Shown here piece after piece: positions 15,195 to 29,300 of a DNA stretch of 64,000 nt. A program made the position numbers and the translations under genes. The notes beneath the pieces are model-generated. The model had not been told where the DNA came from, ran no database searches, and saw only the letters and a list, made by a program, of their open reading frames with translations. Source of the stretch: Halocaridina rubra (lineage: Eukaryota > Arthropoda > Malacostraca > Decapoda > Atyidae); the NCBI GenBank assembly GCA_037179515.1, contig JAXCGZ010009466.1:52501-116500 (forward strand), in the 5' to 3' direction. Within the stretch, counting starts at the first letter, position 1, and every line of letters begins with the position of its first letter.

Positions 15195-15442
15195 TAAATT
15201 CAAAATATTTCTTCAATATTACCAAATATATAAAAAATTATTAAATAAAGCCATTATCTTTATATATACAAATACAGCTGTGCTGCTAGCTGTGTATTTG
15301 TTCGCCACGCTTACAAACTGTTCAGCATGCGCAGTTTTAATTTACTGCACAAGCCAGGTGTAAAACATATAGTTATTAATAATTTATTAACGATTTATTG
15401 GCCTCTGACGTAACTGTGGAACGACGTAAAATGGGGTCCCCC

Positions 15443-15637
<195 letters not shown>

Positions 15638-15886
15638 TACTGTTCTCCATGAAAAACATGTTGAAATTCAAGAGGATCGAACTTGTGTAGCAAGTGTTTG
15701 CTAGTTCTGTTAGGGCTATGGTGTACAGATTTTAGTCTGTCGTAGTAGCTACTTTGGAATGATGGGATGAACATGTAGTCTGCAAAGAAAGTTGTGTTCC
15801 TTGACTGTATGATAGGCGATTTTTATCTCCTGTAGTAGCTCGGTTTTGAACTCCTGAGGTTCAAAAAAGTTTTTCATGGAAAATAG

Positions 15887-15888
<2 letters not shown>
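15638..15888. mobile_element. 251-bp MITE with ~28-bp terminal inverted repeats inside (TA)n
   Basis: The left end tactgttctccatgaaaaac and the right end gtttttcatggaaaatagta are near-perfect reverse complements, and the similarity extends a few bases inward (ttgaa/ttcaa). TA tracts flank both sides, consistent with a Tc1/mariner-type TA target. There is no ORF. The superfamily is inferred from TA flanks and size only. Confidence 0.65.

Positions 15889-15959
<71 letters not shown>
15889..15959. repeat. (TA)n microsatellite
   Basis: TA tract of about 70 bp directly following the MITE; with 15443-15637 it was probably one tract before the insertion. Confidence 0.95.
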
Positions 15960-15964
<5 letters not shown>

Positions 15965-18900
15965 ATTCATGGAAGACTTAATAAATAGCAATAGCTATCA
16001 CATTCAAATAAATTGATCTTATTCAAAAACACTTATTGACCCTTCTCCACCTGAAGCCTGTTAGCTATGACTTACCATATTAATCAAATAAAAAACTGCA
16101 TGTAATATGTAACTGTAAAAATAACAATTACAAAAATTACCTCTAAATGTGATCTTAACATAAAAAATATGGCTTCAGTCAATAAAAGAAAATGGTCACA
16201 GAAGGAAACTTTGCATCCATGAGTAGAGAAGCTCAAATAGATATACACTTCCTTAAAGAGCCAGACAAAGTACCTGTACTCAAAAACTCTTCTTGAAAGG
16301 ACTGGCTCTGAACACTTGGTTGGAATCAAAGCAGCCTTTCACGATATCCCTGTTATTAATCTACAGAAATTTAAATAGTATACATTTAACTACTCACGCA
16401 GATACATAACATGCATATATCAACAGTATTACCATTACAAACATATGTAGTTCTCTCACCTACACAGTGGCAGTTTTCAGCTGATAATTTTAGTGTTGGT
16501 ACAACATATCTGTACCAACTCATTCTCTTTAAAAAAATTAATCATAAAAAAATAAAATTTTTATTTGAAATACATAATGACTAAGCTTTGACTATGTGTT
16601 AAATTTATATACATATATACCAAATGGTAAGCCAAACACAGTTATACAACCGCACAGTAAACATTATACAAAATTTCTAATATTCATTTATTCCTCAGCA
16701 GAGTACGATATTACACGTAGACTTTAAAGGCTATATAATGGTTCCCTACTGGTTTACGTTTTAACTGAATAGGAAATTGACAAAATTTTCAGAAAAATCC
16801 TTAACTTATTCAAAGATAATCTGAACCATATTAATGCGCTCTAAGTAGACAGTGTACGCTCTACATGTAGATTTACTACGCTTACTCAAAATATTTAATG
16901 TGATTTTGCTACACAGAATTTATGTACACCCAACACATATAGTTGCAAATATATTTTGTTAAAGATTTTGATTAACAACAGTTATCCAACAGCTACAACA
17001 GTTTAGGTTACACATGCTCCCCTACTTACGAGCAAAAAACTACTCATTATGTACCCATGTATTAATGTATGAATTACTGTACTACATTATTACATATAAC
17101 GGTATTAAAATTCATTAATACTGTTTATGTTTTATTTAGCAGTTAAGAAGCATCAGAGGACTGTAATTATAAAACAAGGCTCCAGGACCCATAATTCCAG
17201 ATATCCTAGTTGTAGAATGACACAGATTCTTTGCCCAAAAAGATAATAGCTCTCTTCCCCAGAAATGTCTTCAACAATAAAGTACCTTTAGCCTTGGAAT
17301 AAAAGCTTTTGAATGTCAGCCTTTATTGTTGGGTTATGAAACATTCCTTGATGAAAACATATGTCATGAAAATATATGAAGACCAAGGAGTTCCACTTCC
17401 AGAGGGGTCCAAACATCTTTTTTTCAGAAAAGTGTTCAGCAGAAATTGTTCGTACTCGGCATGCCTTGGTAATTTTCCGAGGTTTGAAAAAAATTAAATG
17501 GTAGTGAAGAAATCTCTGGCTATATCATATGTTCATGAAGCATCAGTGTTACACTCCAAGTACAATATCTTTGCTGAACACACTTTTCTGGAAAAGTGTC
17601 TCGTATTCAAGTCTATACTAAAGTTAAGGTACTTCATCGTTGATTTCTGTAGAAGAGAGCTATTAACTCTCTGGGTGATGAAAGTCTCTATCATTCTCTT
17701 CGACAGGAATACCTGAAACAAAGGATCCTGGAACCTTGTGTAATAACTGCAATCCTCTCTGGTGCTTCACCAACATACATACTGTACTGTCCATAAAAAA
17801 TATCAACTTATTAACATATTAAAATTAATACAGTATACCCTATGTTTATGTAGTAGTTAAATGTCTCTAGCTTAAGCATTGTACAGCACTTTTTTAACTT
17901 AAACACTTATGAACAGACTACTGGAACCGAACTCGTTCATAAGTAGGGGGAATTTCTGTACTTTCAATGCACTGAAGCAAACTATTGGCATCAAGGCAAA
18001 ACACAAAGCCAGTCAAAAGTTACATTAACAAGTGTCAATATCACGATATGAAGAGCAATATAAACTCGAAATGCTGAAAACTTCCACTGTATACTAATGT
18101 GACGTAATAACCATACAATAAGCATGCAATACTAATACCTTTCAACATCTAGTAAATACTCGTTTTTTCTTCCAGGGTGATTTCAACAGGATGGCAGCAT
18201 TAGAGACAGAGGGCCATCCCTTTCCAAACATTAACTATATAACTGCAATACGTAGATATCACATTACTGTACAAGACATAGAAAAAGACTGCCCTGTTAA
18301 ATTCTACAAGATCAACAGTATCTCAGTGCAAAAGGAATAACTGAGTTGAAACTGGTTTAGGTTTGGGTTTCTTCAACTTTTTCTATACATTTCAGCATTG
18401 TTATGCGGATCCATGTACTCTCCTATTCAGTGCTCCTGGAAGATGGTTCAGGCATGGAGAATATACAGCAGCATTAGGGTAGAAAGTTAGGCATTAATAA
18501 AATGTAATCAACATATAATTGGAAGGGGAAAGTGGGATCTGAGAGAAGGAAGAGTAATGGGAAAGGGAAGAAGAAGGAGTAGGAGCAGAGTCACCGAATT
18601 GCTACCTGTGTGGAGGGGAGTGCCGAGCCTGCGTGGAGAGCCCCTCCCACTCCTGCCGCCGCCACCACCACAGCCTGGCACTGTCAGCTCTCCACACATA
18701 TTACACCAGCTTACTCATCATTCAAAACATTGGGGTCATCCATTATCTAGTGATGGAGACGGAAGAGAAAAAGAAATAACAAGGTCAACATTACTGAAGG
18801 CAATGTTATTCATGAAACAAAAAAAAAATTATCGGAAGGTGTCTTTTTCTGTGAATATCAATATATCAATATAAACAAACATTCAGTTTAAAAAAAAAGG

Positions 18901-21718
18901 AGCCAATGCAACTATAACTAGTGAGAAAATGATTTTCCCCCCTTTAGGAAAGTCAAAATTAATAAGGTCAAAGAATGCAGGTGAGTAGAGTTGAACTGAC
19001 AGCGATACTCAAACATGCCCCTCCCCTTTCTGAGTAATGGTATTCGAATATAAATCCTCATGACTCTAGTCACTTTTTTGTTTTCTTTTTTCTTGAGACA
19101 ACAATAATTATTAACATGTCTCCATATAAAAATGAAAGCTTACACATTACTTTACTTACTCTTGATAAGCAGCAAGAATATTGTTTCTATAGCAAGTTTC
19201 TATTTTGCTTACGATCAAAAATATCGATCGTCTTTTTTTATCCAGAGAGCATTACAAGCAGCAAAAGAACAAGTACCACAAATGGTAGATAACAAACTTG
19301 CCGCAACAAACTGACTTTGTTATCTGGGCCGGTGGTGCTTCCAGTGTCATGAGGGTGAGGCGCGATAGAGAGAGAAAGACTTCTGAAAATGCGGGATGAA
19401 GGTCTGATAGAGATATTCACCTGCGCCCTGAAGGTCAAAGCCTTTTCAATAGATCATCTTGGACGTTCAGGGTGCTGGGATGTCAGTTTGGTGCGGTGAG
19501 AATCTGATTGGTTGATTGACTGAGAGGCTGATATGAAAAGTCATGGATGCTAATGGATATATTTATTGCCAATTTTTACAAGTTTTTGTAGAGCTATGAT
19601 CAATAATGAACGATGCATGAGAAATGTTTCAGTTTCCTGCCTATCCCTGATTCTAATGAATAACTCGGGGATATTAAGAATACCTACCATCATCTTTTCA
19701 AACATTGAGATAAATAGCCAAATCTTATACTGTGAAAATAGTGTAAAAGCCTACAGGCAAATAATTAATTTCAAATAACAATTAACTTCATTCAAGATCT
19801 GGAGCTGAGAGGTTCCATATCGCAAAACCTAACTATTGTAACGCCTTTGAGGCATCCAGTCCCACCCTTTTTTTCATTTGTAAATTAAAATGTTATAAAC
19901 CTGTACATAACTGTGGCCCACCCAAAATAACATTATCCTCACTATTAAACATTATCATTAAAACTATTTAATAATTATTCCTCGCTTAAAACCCACCCAG
20001 GTACTCTCTAAGAGGGACCTGAAACAGTATATACCTAAGATTCCAGCCTCCTCTCTTCCTTGCAGACAGAATACACACACAAAACTTCCCCAGTGTAGGC
20101 TTATTCAAGTATTACTATTATCCCTGTTAGAAATCTTCCTTAGGATTATAACAACTGCACTGATAAAACTCAAAACGTGTAGTAATAGTTGCGGTAGGTA
20201 TATTTATCCCAGGCAGAAATCCTGGTACTTCTGATCAGCATGGATAAACTCAACATGAGTTAAAAGGATACCAAAATTCATATCTCACGATATGAACAAC
20301 ATGTGGGATGTTCTCTGACACTGAAGACAGAAAGATGGTTGTATGAGGCAGTCCCTTGGTCAGATCTGCATGCAATTATGCTTACATTGACAGTGTTATA
20401 TCAATATTTGGGTCTCATAAAAGGCTCTCAAATGGTAAACCACAATTTGCGTTCAGTTAAACAGAGAATCAATGCATTCTCTACTATTAGGGCTAATATA
20501 GCCATCTTATATAAATCAGTGATGCTTGTTGCTATACACCATTTTTTTAAAAATACAATTATTTGCTTGTATTACATAAACATACTTATTGCAAGCAGGT
20601 CTGGCTCAAAGAATTGCAAATAATGGCCTTTCGCACAGCACTGGGCCAGAGGGTCAGTCCACTATTAGAGAACCAATCCTCAATCTGTGAAGTGGCTATA
20701 CCCCAGGCAACATCCACATGAATATTTAAAACTCAAATCATGAAAACAGTTAGCAGCAACACAAAATGAGAATGAGAAGAATTTTCAAATGGAAACTCAA
20801 GCACTGTATATATACTGTAAATATATATCTAAGATAGAGGGAAAGAGAATATGATTATGCTATCTTATGAAACAGCTATTTATAATAGTATTAATCTAAA
20901 TATTTAAACAGTAAACAAGAAATTATAACACACAATATTCCTGTCATATACAATATAAAATATATCATTTAATAATAATAATATTTCCTAGGAAAAATTA
21001 GACCAATGTAGTTGGTGACTGGGGAAATTAAAAGGATATTCTAATGATTTATAAAATGAGACGTCTGTAAAAATGAAAATGCCAGATGAGAAAGAGATGA
21101 CTGATTTCTTGGACTTTCTGAACACAATATTTTTAACCTTCCCTTATTAGAAGAGTAAACATGAGAACAACTGTGACCTAACTGTATTTGTTAAGGTGCT
21201 TGTCAGAAGATACACTGACTGAAAGATCAGATCATTGTTGGGTCATATGCTGATCTAGGTCCTCAGGATTAATATGCTAAATGTCTCATTAAGCAAAATT
21301 AATAGATTCAGTCCTTACCAAATCTTTTAGAATAGCATCAACATTTAACTAGCAAAATTCATAATTGAGGAATGACCAACAAACTATCCCACTCTTCATA
21401 TTTACTTAATTTCTTTTTTGTAAAAGTTACTACACACAGAGAAAGAGATCCCAGAAATACTGAAAAGCACCTAAACTTTTTTTTTTATATCCTTGTTGAT
21501 AAAGATGACATGATGGACAGTCTGAATGTTTCTAATATAAATTATATAATATATATATATATAAAAGACCCAAACATGTACATATTCAACACTACTATGG
21601 AACGAGGCAATGACGGTGGTGTGCATGTTTCAAGCCCCTATGTAAGTTGTTTCTATTTTATGGGTGAGAGAAAATGGAGGACTATGAAGTGGCAGATATA
21701 ATGAATCTATATATATAT
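15960..21718. other. Repeat-poor stretch without a recognised gene; possible long 3' UTR of the Nova-type gene
   Basis: Apart from the terminal-repeat remnant at 17885-17955, no transposon, long microsatellite or convincing ORF was seen in 5.7 kb, in contrast to the flanks. The stretch lies directly 3' (minus strand) of the Nova-type stop codon. Part of it may be that gene's 3' UTR, but no polyadenylation site could be assigned. A GC-rich patch at 18600-18690 has no recognised function. Confidence 0.3.
17885..17955. repeat. Solo Tigger-type terminal repeat
   Basis: The arms cttatgaac and gttcataag flank agactactggaaccgaactc. The layout is like that at 11307-11379, so it is a remnant terminus of the same family. 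Confidence 0.4.
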
Positions 21719-22599
21719 TTAAGGCATGACCCCCATGATGGCATTCTGTCGAGCACGTTTCCCTTCCTCCTCAGATATGCGCTGTTCAATGAGAAACTGC
21801 GCTGTAGAAATGCCTGAGGGGAGGCCTGTAATGGTGACAACCCGGTTCCTCGTCCCGGGGGCATAGTTACCCTTCTTGGAGATCTGAATGGTAGTCCCAG
21901 ATATGTGTTGAATTTCCACCAGCGCTTTGCCACCTGGGCCAAGAATAGCACCGACAATATGCTCACCAACTTCGACATCCACCTTTTTGCTGCCATCTGG
22001 TGCTCCGGGAGGAAGTTCACCTGGCGATGGACTCTTCCTCAATGGAGTGCCAAGTCCAAAGGAATTGCTGTTTAGAGGCAAACTGCCCCCCATCTCTGTT
22101 GACTGCCGACGAAAGGGATCAAAAGGAGGCTCGCTGTTGAAACGATCTACCTGACGCTGGGGTGAAGTTGGCCCACCAAGGCCCTGACCCAAATTAAGAC
22201 CAGTAGCAACTGTTGTGCCTATGGGCCCAAAGGGGCCATTGTTGCCATTACTCATAGAAGATCCATGGTACTCACCTGGATTGCCAGAAGAGTTAATATT
22301 ACCAAGCATGGCATTACCACCCATATTGCCTTGTCCTTGACCTTGTCCACCTTGATGTGAGGTGGGGCTGCCCAGACCAAGTCCAAGTCCAATGATCCCA
22401 TAATTAATCAAAGTATTGATAGCAGTACAGACTTCAGCATTTGACTGATCAGCAAACCCAGAGGACCTCAAGATGGAACGAACGTGTTCTAGCAATTGAC
22501 CAGTAATAACAGGGTTTCCAGCACCACCATTTGGATAGGCAGAACTTAAGTTCAAGGTCAAATTCACTCCACCCCCAAGTAAATTTCCCAAGCCACTGA
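21719..22599 (-). CDS. ps: Nova-type gene coding exon 6 (linker, KH3 and stop)
   Basis: The acceptor is CTTTTCAG|; the next possible AG (4 nt on) would run into a stop, so the first is used. The exon encodes a Gly-rich linker, the [15 protein letters not shown] and [12 protein letters not shown] helices, a Gln/Gly/Asn low-complexity part, KH3 and the C-terminal QNAIMGVMP before TAA at 21721-21719. Confidence 0.93.
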
Positions 22600-23016
22600 C
22601 TGAAAAGAGAATAAAATTTATTGAGGATACAGCACTCACGTCCAAAACGAATGTATCTATATCCTGAACTATTTTTACAAACAAGGATGAATTCATATAA
22701 GAAATGTGTTGGGGAATTAAGGCTGAATGCCCTTCCACTATGATTGGGCTTCCACAGTTATAGTTATAGATTACCACAAAACCATCCTTACCCTCTAACT
22801 AGCTTTAGCTAGATTATTTATCTGGGAAATGTAAATACTCTACACGTCTTGTCTCTGTTTCATCACAATACATTTTATAATAAACAGACGAAGTCCTCTT
22901 TCTATCTACCATGATATGATTAATTATAAGTATCATATGGAAAATAAGATGACAGCATTGTGATTGTTGAGGGTCCATCATGACAGTTAATCACCCCAGG
23001 GGACAAAATGCAGTCT

Positions 23017-23063
<47 letters not shown>

Positions 23064-23125
23064 CAACTACAATTTCTAGATGAAGATCTCTGGTTTTTCA
23101 TACACCTCATGGGGAAAAATTACTA

Positions 23126-23205
<80 letters not shown>

Positions 23206-23530
23206 GGGGTCCTCGGTTTGCAATGACCTCGAGTTACGACGTTTTGCGGTTACATCGTATCTCCCACATTATTATTTTACTTCTTTTTGATAATTTTTTA
23301 CCCGTATTATGTCTCCAAAGTATAAAGCAGATTCTTCTGATGTCTGTGCTTTGAAGAAAAGGAAAGCTCTCACCAAGGAAATTAAATTAGAGACAGTGAA
23401 ATGCATGAAAAAGGGAGAAACTTTACTACTGCATTAGAACAGGTGCTTATTTAGGTGCGTTCCAAAGTACACTGAAATGTGGGTTACATCACATTTCAAG
23501 AACGGAACCCTGACGAAAGTCAACGACCCC

Positions 23531-23626
<96 letters not shown>

Positions 23627-26230
23627 TGGGGGTCCCCACTTTAAGTCAGGGTTCCGTTCCTGACAGCTGACTTAAAGTGGATTTCGACTCAAGTCGGAAC
23701 ACACCAATAATTCAAAACTAGGTTTGAAGAGACTGAGGCAGGTGAGTCTGGAGAGGCAAAAGAACATACAGTACATAATCCATAGAAATAATCTAAGTTC
23801 TAATTGTAAGATACCTGTATAGTAAAACTACAGATGTTCAGTATACTAACTATAAAAATATTAAAGTACACTACAGTGATACAAAACTGTACAGTACTCG
23901 TGTGGTCAGCCTGCACACTGGAGCCATTTTTTTTTTTATGTGTGACACCGGGACAGGCAGAAACTGCCCTCATCAATAAAGGCCCGGGCACGAGAAAATA
24001 CCAAGATGAAGGAAAAGAAAAAGGTTAAGGCCAAGGAAGAGATGGGGCAATGTCACACGAAGGAAAACAACAGACAGAAAAAAACAGTCAAAAGTACAGA
24101 GGACCCAGAGATATGGAGGACTAGGCTCTGAGATGATGATAGATCTGCTTTTTGAAGGATGAAAGGTCATAAGAATTAGGAAAGACAGAAGGAGGAAGAG
24201 AGTTCCAGAGTCTGGAGGTGGATGGGAAGAAGCAGTCGCTGCAATGACCAATCCGCGAGCTACAAATCTCCACACAGTACCTGTGAGATGAGGCCGCTTG
24301 GTGAATGTTACGCAGCCTCGGCAGTGGGGGAAGGATGCAACTCACCAACTCATCAGAGCAGCGATAGGAAAGCGAAAGAGTCAGGAGATTCAAGGTCCAT
24401 GAGCCTCGCAATAGGAGTGTTAATGTTGCAGTATGCACAGACCCCACCTTTGGAACGAAAACGAGTATACAGATTATAGTGAGAGATTTGAAATGGGTCA
24501 ATGGAAGCATGTTTAGACAGCTGGGTTTCAGACAGGAGGAGGTGGTTAGGGAGGAAAGTGCCCAAGTGCTGTTCCACAGACGAAAGATTAGAGTTCAGCC
24601 CACGAATGTTTCCAACAATTGCAAGGGATGGTAACACATCTCCTAAGTTTATCTGCTAACACACTGGGAAACTCTTTTGCTGCTTTCTCATCACCACTAG
24701 CTAGCAGCTTCATCTTACACCCTCAGGTTATGCAACTTAGCACAACTCTTAAAACAATTAAACCAACCCCTAGTAGCCAAACTCTTCACTTTTACTCCAT
24801 CTTCCGAGCGTTTTACAATTTCAACTTTAATTTCCATGGTGAGGGTTTTGCTTTTCTTTGTAGCACTGCACTCATAACTATCACCACTAAATTTGGGAGA
24901 CATAGTAATGTCAGTAACAAGCGAAACAAGAGAGCAGATAAAAACAAGGCTCCACATGGCTGGTGAGAGTACATTGAGCTGTGCTTTGTCTTCGAATGCC
25001 GCTCACCAAACTATTTTCAATAAACTCATATTGACGGCTGTTTGGTATTTTTTGTATTTTTTTAAATTCATTATAATCCTTCAATATAACCAAATATATA
25101 AACAAATAAATAAATAAAGCTATTAACTTGATAAATACGAATACAGCTGTGCTGCAAGCTGAGTAAATGTGTAATTCGAATAAAATCGTATTTACAGCTA
25201 TGTTTGTTTTTTAAATTCAATACTGTATAACCAAATAAATAAATAAAGCCGTTAACTTGATAAATATGCTGCTAGCTGTGTATACATCCGCCGAGCTCAC
25301 AAACTATTAAGAATGCGTGGTTTGAATATGCCGTACCAGCCAGGTAGGTCAAAAAATTAATATATTTATTATATACTGTATTGGCTCCGACGTAAAATTG
25401 AAACGAAGATATATAAAACACGTGGACCCCCTGTGTATATATATATAAATATAAAACCAAGATACCAAGTTCAATATCAACTTACCTGCAGAGAGTGGAT
25501 TAGATATTCCTCCAATAGTACCATTTTGGGTAGTCTGTCCAGCAGGGGAATTGGCAAATGGAGAGCCAGTGGGATTAGGGTTTGCAACAGGTCCAGTGAT
25601 GTCCGCATAACTTACATTTAAGCATGTACCACTCTGAGGGTCCTCTACGATCTTGGCAACAATCATCAAACAAGCACTTTTACTGTTATCAACGTCATTA
25701 GCTGAAATGACAAATGACAGTACGCTTTAGGTACATTTATAAAGACCTTAACATAAACAACGTCGATGAGTCATAGCATACACCCATTCACTTCCATTTT
25801 TCTTATCATAAATTTGCGCCAGTCTCCAACTGTACTCTTACTCAATCTACAAGCATAGAGGCAGAGATCCTATGACTCAACACATGATTTTAAAACACCA
25901 AATACATATTTATCCAAGATCTTAATCCCAGTGGAGAAGAAAGAAAAGCCAACTACACAAGAATATGGAACCATAAGACTTGCATTCCTTATGATTTAAT
26001 TTCTGTATATTACTACTAGGGTCGGAGATGGGAAATAAAAGGAATATTTTTAGAGATGGAGGAAAATGAATTATACAGTCTTATCCACTGTGTTAACAGA
26101 AATGATTAAAATGGAAAGGAAATTAGGCAGGAAGTGGGGACAATTCCTCCCACCACAAAATTTTCAACTTGCTGGAAACAGACAAAAGAAGCTTAAGTGA
26201 TCATATGTTGAAGTTTATAAAAAGCCTTTT

Positions 26231-26304
<74 letters not shown>

Positions 26305-29300
26305 AAAATGAAATACTAAATACAAAGACCTAGAGCATGCTTCAGCATATAACAAAAACCAAGTCTCATGTTTCCCTCATTATCTTGCTCCCAACTACAT
26401 GGTTTGGTGTTACTTATTGTTGTTTTAGTACACAAGTTTTTTGTAATTTTCTCTGTTCATTCTATTTCTTGCACATGTCTCAGACACACGAATGTTGTGT
26501 ATGTTTCTGGAAAAGATGTAAGGCAAACGTTGCTACTATTTAGTTACTGGGTGGCCTACATCTAACATGGAAAATTTATCTTATAATAATATTCATTTCA
26601 CAAAATATCATTCCTAAGCTCTTCCTAAAGAACACCCATTTACCTTAAGCCACGACACACCTCAATCACTCCTCTTAGCTCCTTGGGGAGCAGTAAAAAT
26701 AAAAGTGAAGGGAAATCTTGAGACTTACATATAACAGTGATGCATCGTTCAGCCAGAGATTGATCTTTGGCTTTCTGGGATATCTGGACATATGCACCAC
26801 TCTCTTCTTTGATTTGTTTAATGTACGTTCCCCCTTTACCAATGATCATACCAGCTGTACTATTAGGAACCAAAATCTTCACCTGTGGGGAGCGAGCACT
26901 TCTTGAAATCTGATGAAGGTAAATGAATAACCACACTTAATGACAATTATTCAACCTTCTGGTTGCTGATGATGTCTTAATGAAAGTATTCAAACTTCTT
27001 CATGAAATAAAATAATAACAAACCACTCGGTGGTAAATGAATCTGGGACAAAAAGTCAATCTAATTACAGTTATGATAAAATATTACAAAATTCAATTCT
27101 TTTGTAATTGAAGGCAAAAATAAAATATTAATCAGCCTTGAAATTAATGCATCAAAGACATTACTCATCTCTCCTGAAGCTGAGGACAGTGGCAAGTAAT
27201 CAACCTTCTTTTAACTTGATAAATTAAATCATACTACCAATTTTTAAAGTTAATTATTTAACTGCAAATTTGTAACATGTCTTGCAGCTGATTAATTCTA
27301 ATATTTATCCTTCTGAAGTTGATGATTTGATGACAATCTATTAAAACTTCTTGCAGGTGATGAAATAACAAAATAAATCCTTTTAGTATTTGACAACGTA
27401 ATGATAATTATTCAGCTAACTATAGGAGAGGACGTCATGAATAACCAGCATTCTTAAATTTAATGAACTAAACATTTTATTACAAAGTAAACTAACGGCA
27501 TCAGCCATGATATTCCTTGAAAATTTAAACTTAACAATGGACATTCAATTATATAAAATTCAATATTCTAAATAGTCTTAGCAGCATAACAACAAACTCA
27601 ATACCTTGTAGGGAAAGAAATGCAAAAACATTATCTGTATTAAACCAAACTAATAAATTTCTCAAGTCCAGCACATACGAACAAATATCAGTTTTCATAT
27701 TACTGTTGGCATGTTTACTAAGTACTGTAAAACTAAATGCATAACTGTTGAATAAGATTAGCAAACGTTGAATAACCAATTAGATATTCATGGAGTTTGT
27801 GTCCTTTACCTACCTAGCGTATAAAAGCTTATGCCAATAATCAACTTGAATTAATAACAACTTCCTCTTCATACAGAGAATAAAATTAATCATAATCCAA
27901 AAATGTACTAACAACTAAGCTTTATTTTTTCAATGAGCCTCAACTTGTCATTATGAAATGAACAAATTCGGCAACAAACAATTGCATTTCAATTTTTCAC
28001 TGTCTTTTGTAATGCATAAAACTCAACAGTGATAAACAATCATTTTATATGGCCAACTTAAGAGAGCAAAATTACAATATTTTTTTTTTTTATGATTGTG
28101 ACACCTAGACGGGCCAAAAAAAATAGTAAAATAAAACTGCCCTCATCGGGCTTGGGCACAAAGAAGACAAAAAGTAAAGAGAAATAGAGATGGAAAGTGT
28201 AATGACTTGTCAGATGTGAAGGGATAATAAAAGATGTATAATGAATATCCGAAAATATTCAGTGTAGCTGTAGGCATAGAAAAAGAACCGTAACTGAAGG
28301 AAGACTTAACATCGAACTGTCCTGGACAGACCTATTTAAGTTCAAAAAAAAAAAAAAAAAACCTTCAGCTGTAGTATCGCAACGGGCGGCTGGTGCCATG
28401 AGCCAACCTACTACAGGATATCCTAAACCTTCAAATTCTTTAATTACCTGCTTTTCTCTCTCAGCTGTTTGCTTATTGTCAAAGTCAATGGCTGGTTTAG
28501 CATTAGGGTCAGGTTTTTCTTTTATCTTTTCCATTATGAAGGACAAAACAGTTAAAATAGCATCAACATTGCCCGTGATCAGGCATACTCTCTCAGTCGT
28601 ACCTGAAATATGAAAATCATAAATAACTTAAAAACCTGACAAGAAATAATGTTGAAACTAACGAAAGTACACTATTAAATATAACTTGCCCAAAGAAAAA
28701 CCAATATTTAGAAAATTCTTAGACACAAATAGCAAATACTGCATATAATTATTTCATCCAAATTGGGCTTATTTCCTCTTAAACAAAAATATATGTAACC
28801 CTACCCGGATAAAAATCATTAGCTTTGGACATCTTCACTCTAGCAGAGGTATCCTTCTGAAGCTGGGCTATGGTCTCCCCTCCTTTACCTATTATAGCAC
28901 CTGCTGCCACGCTCGGCACTAATATTTTCAAATGATACGTTCCATCGCTCTGTAGATCTGAAAATAGTAGTAGCTGAAGTACTGTACAGAGTCCTCATCT
29001 AAAAAAGTTTCAACTTGTAACGGTTCAAGCTTACAACAAAGTCATCATTAGCTGTTACAAATAATTTCAAGTGGTGCCAGTCATGCAATAAAAAAAATGC
29101 AAGTTTCTGTGTGTTGGACAGTGTGACTTAGACTACACTACTCTACTATACAATATGACGCATATATTTCTACAATTCGCGACCATATCACCAACAAACA
29201 CTTCCATCAAGTCAAAGACCACCTTGTATAATGTAAAAAATTACAGGTATTATCAATGTTCCAATTGACTGCCTATACAGTACATTATCTTTGAAGAGCG

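Noticed and set aside
18508..18874. GC-rich patch with Gly/Arg-rich frames on both strands
   Set aside because: Frames are short and compositionally biased. No splice sites link it to a gene.
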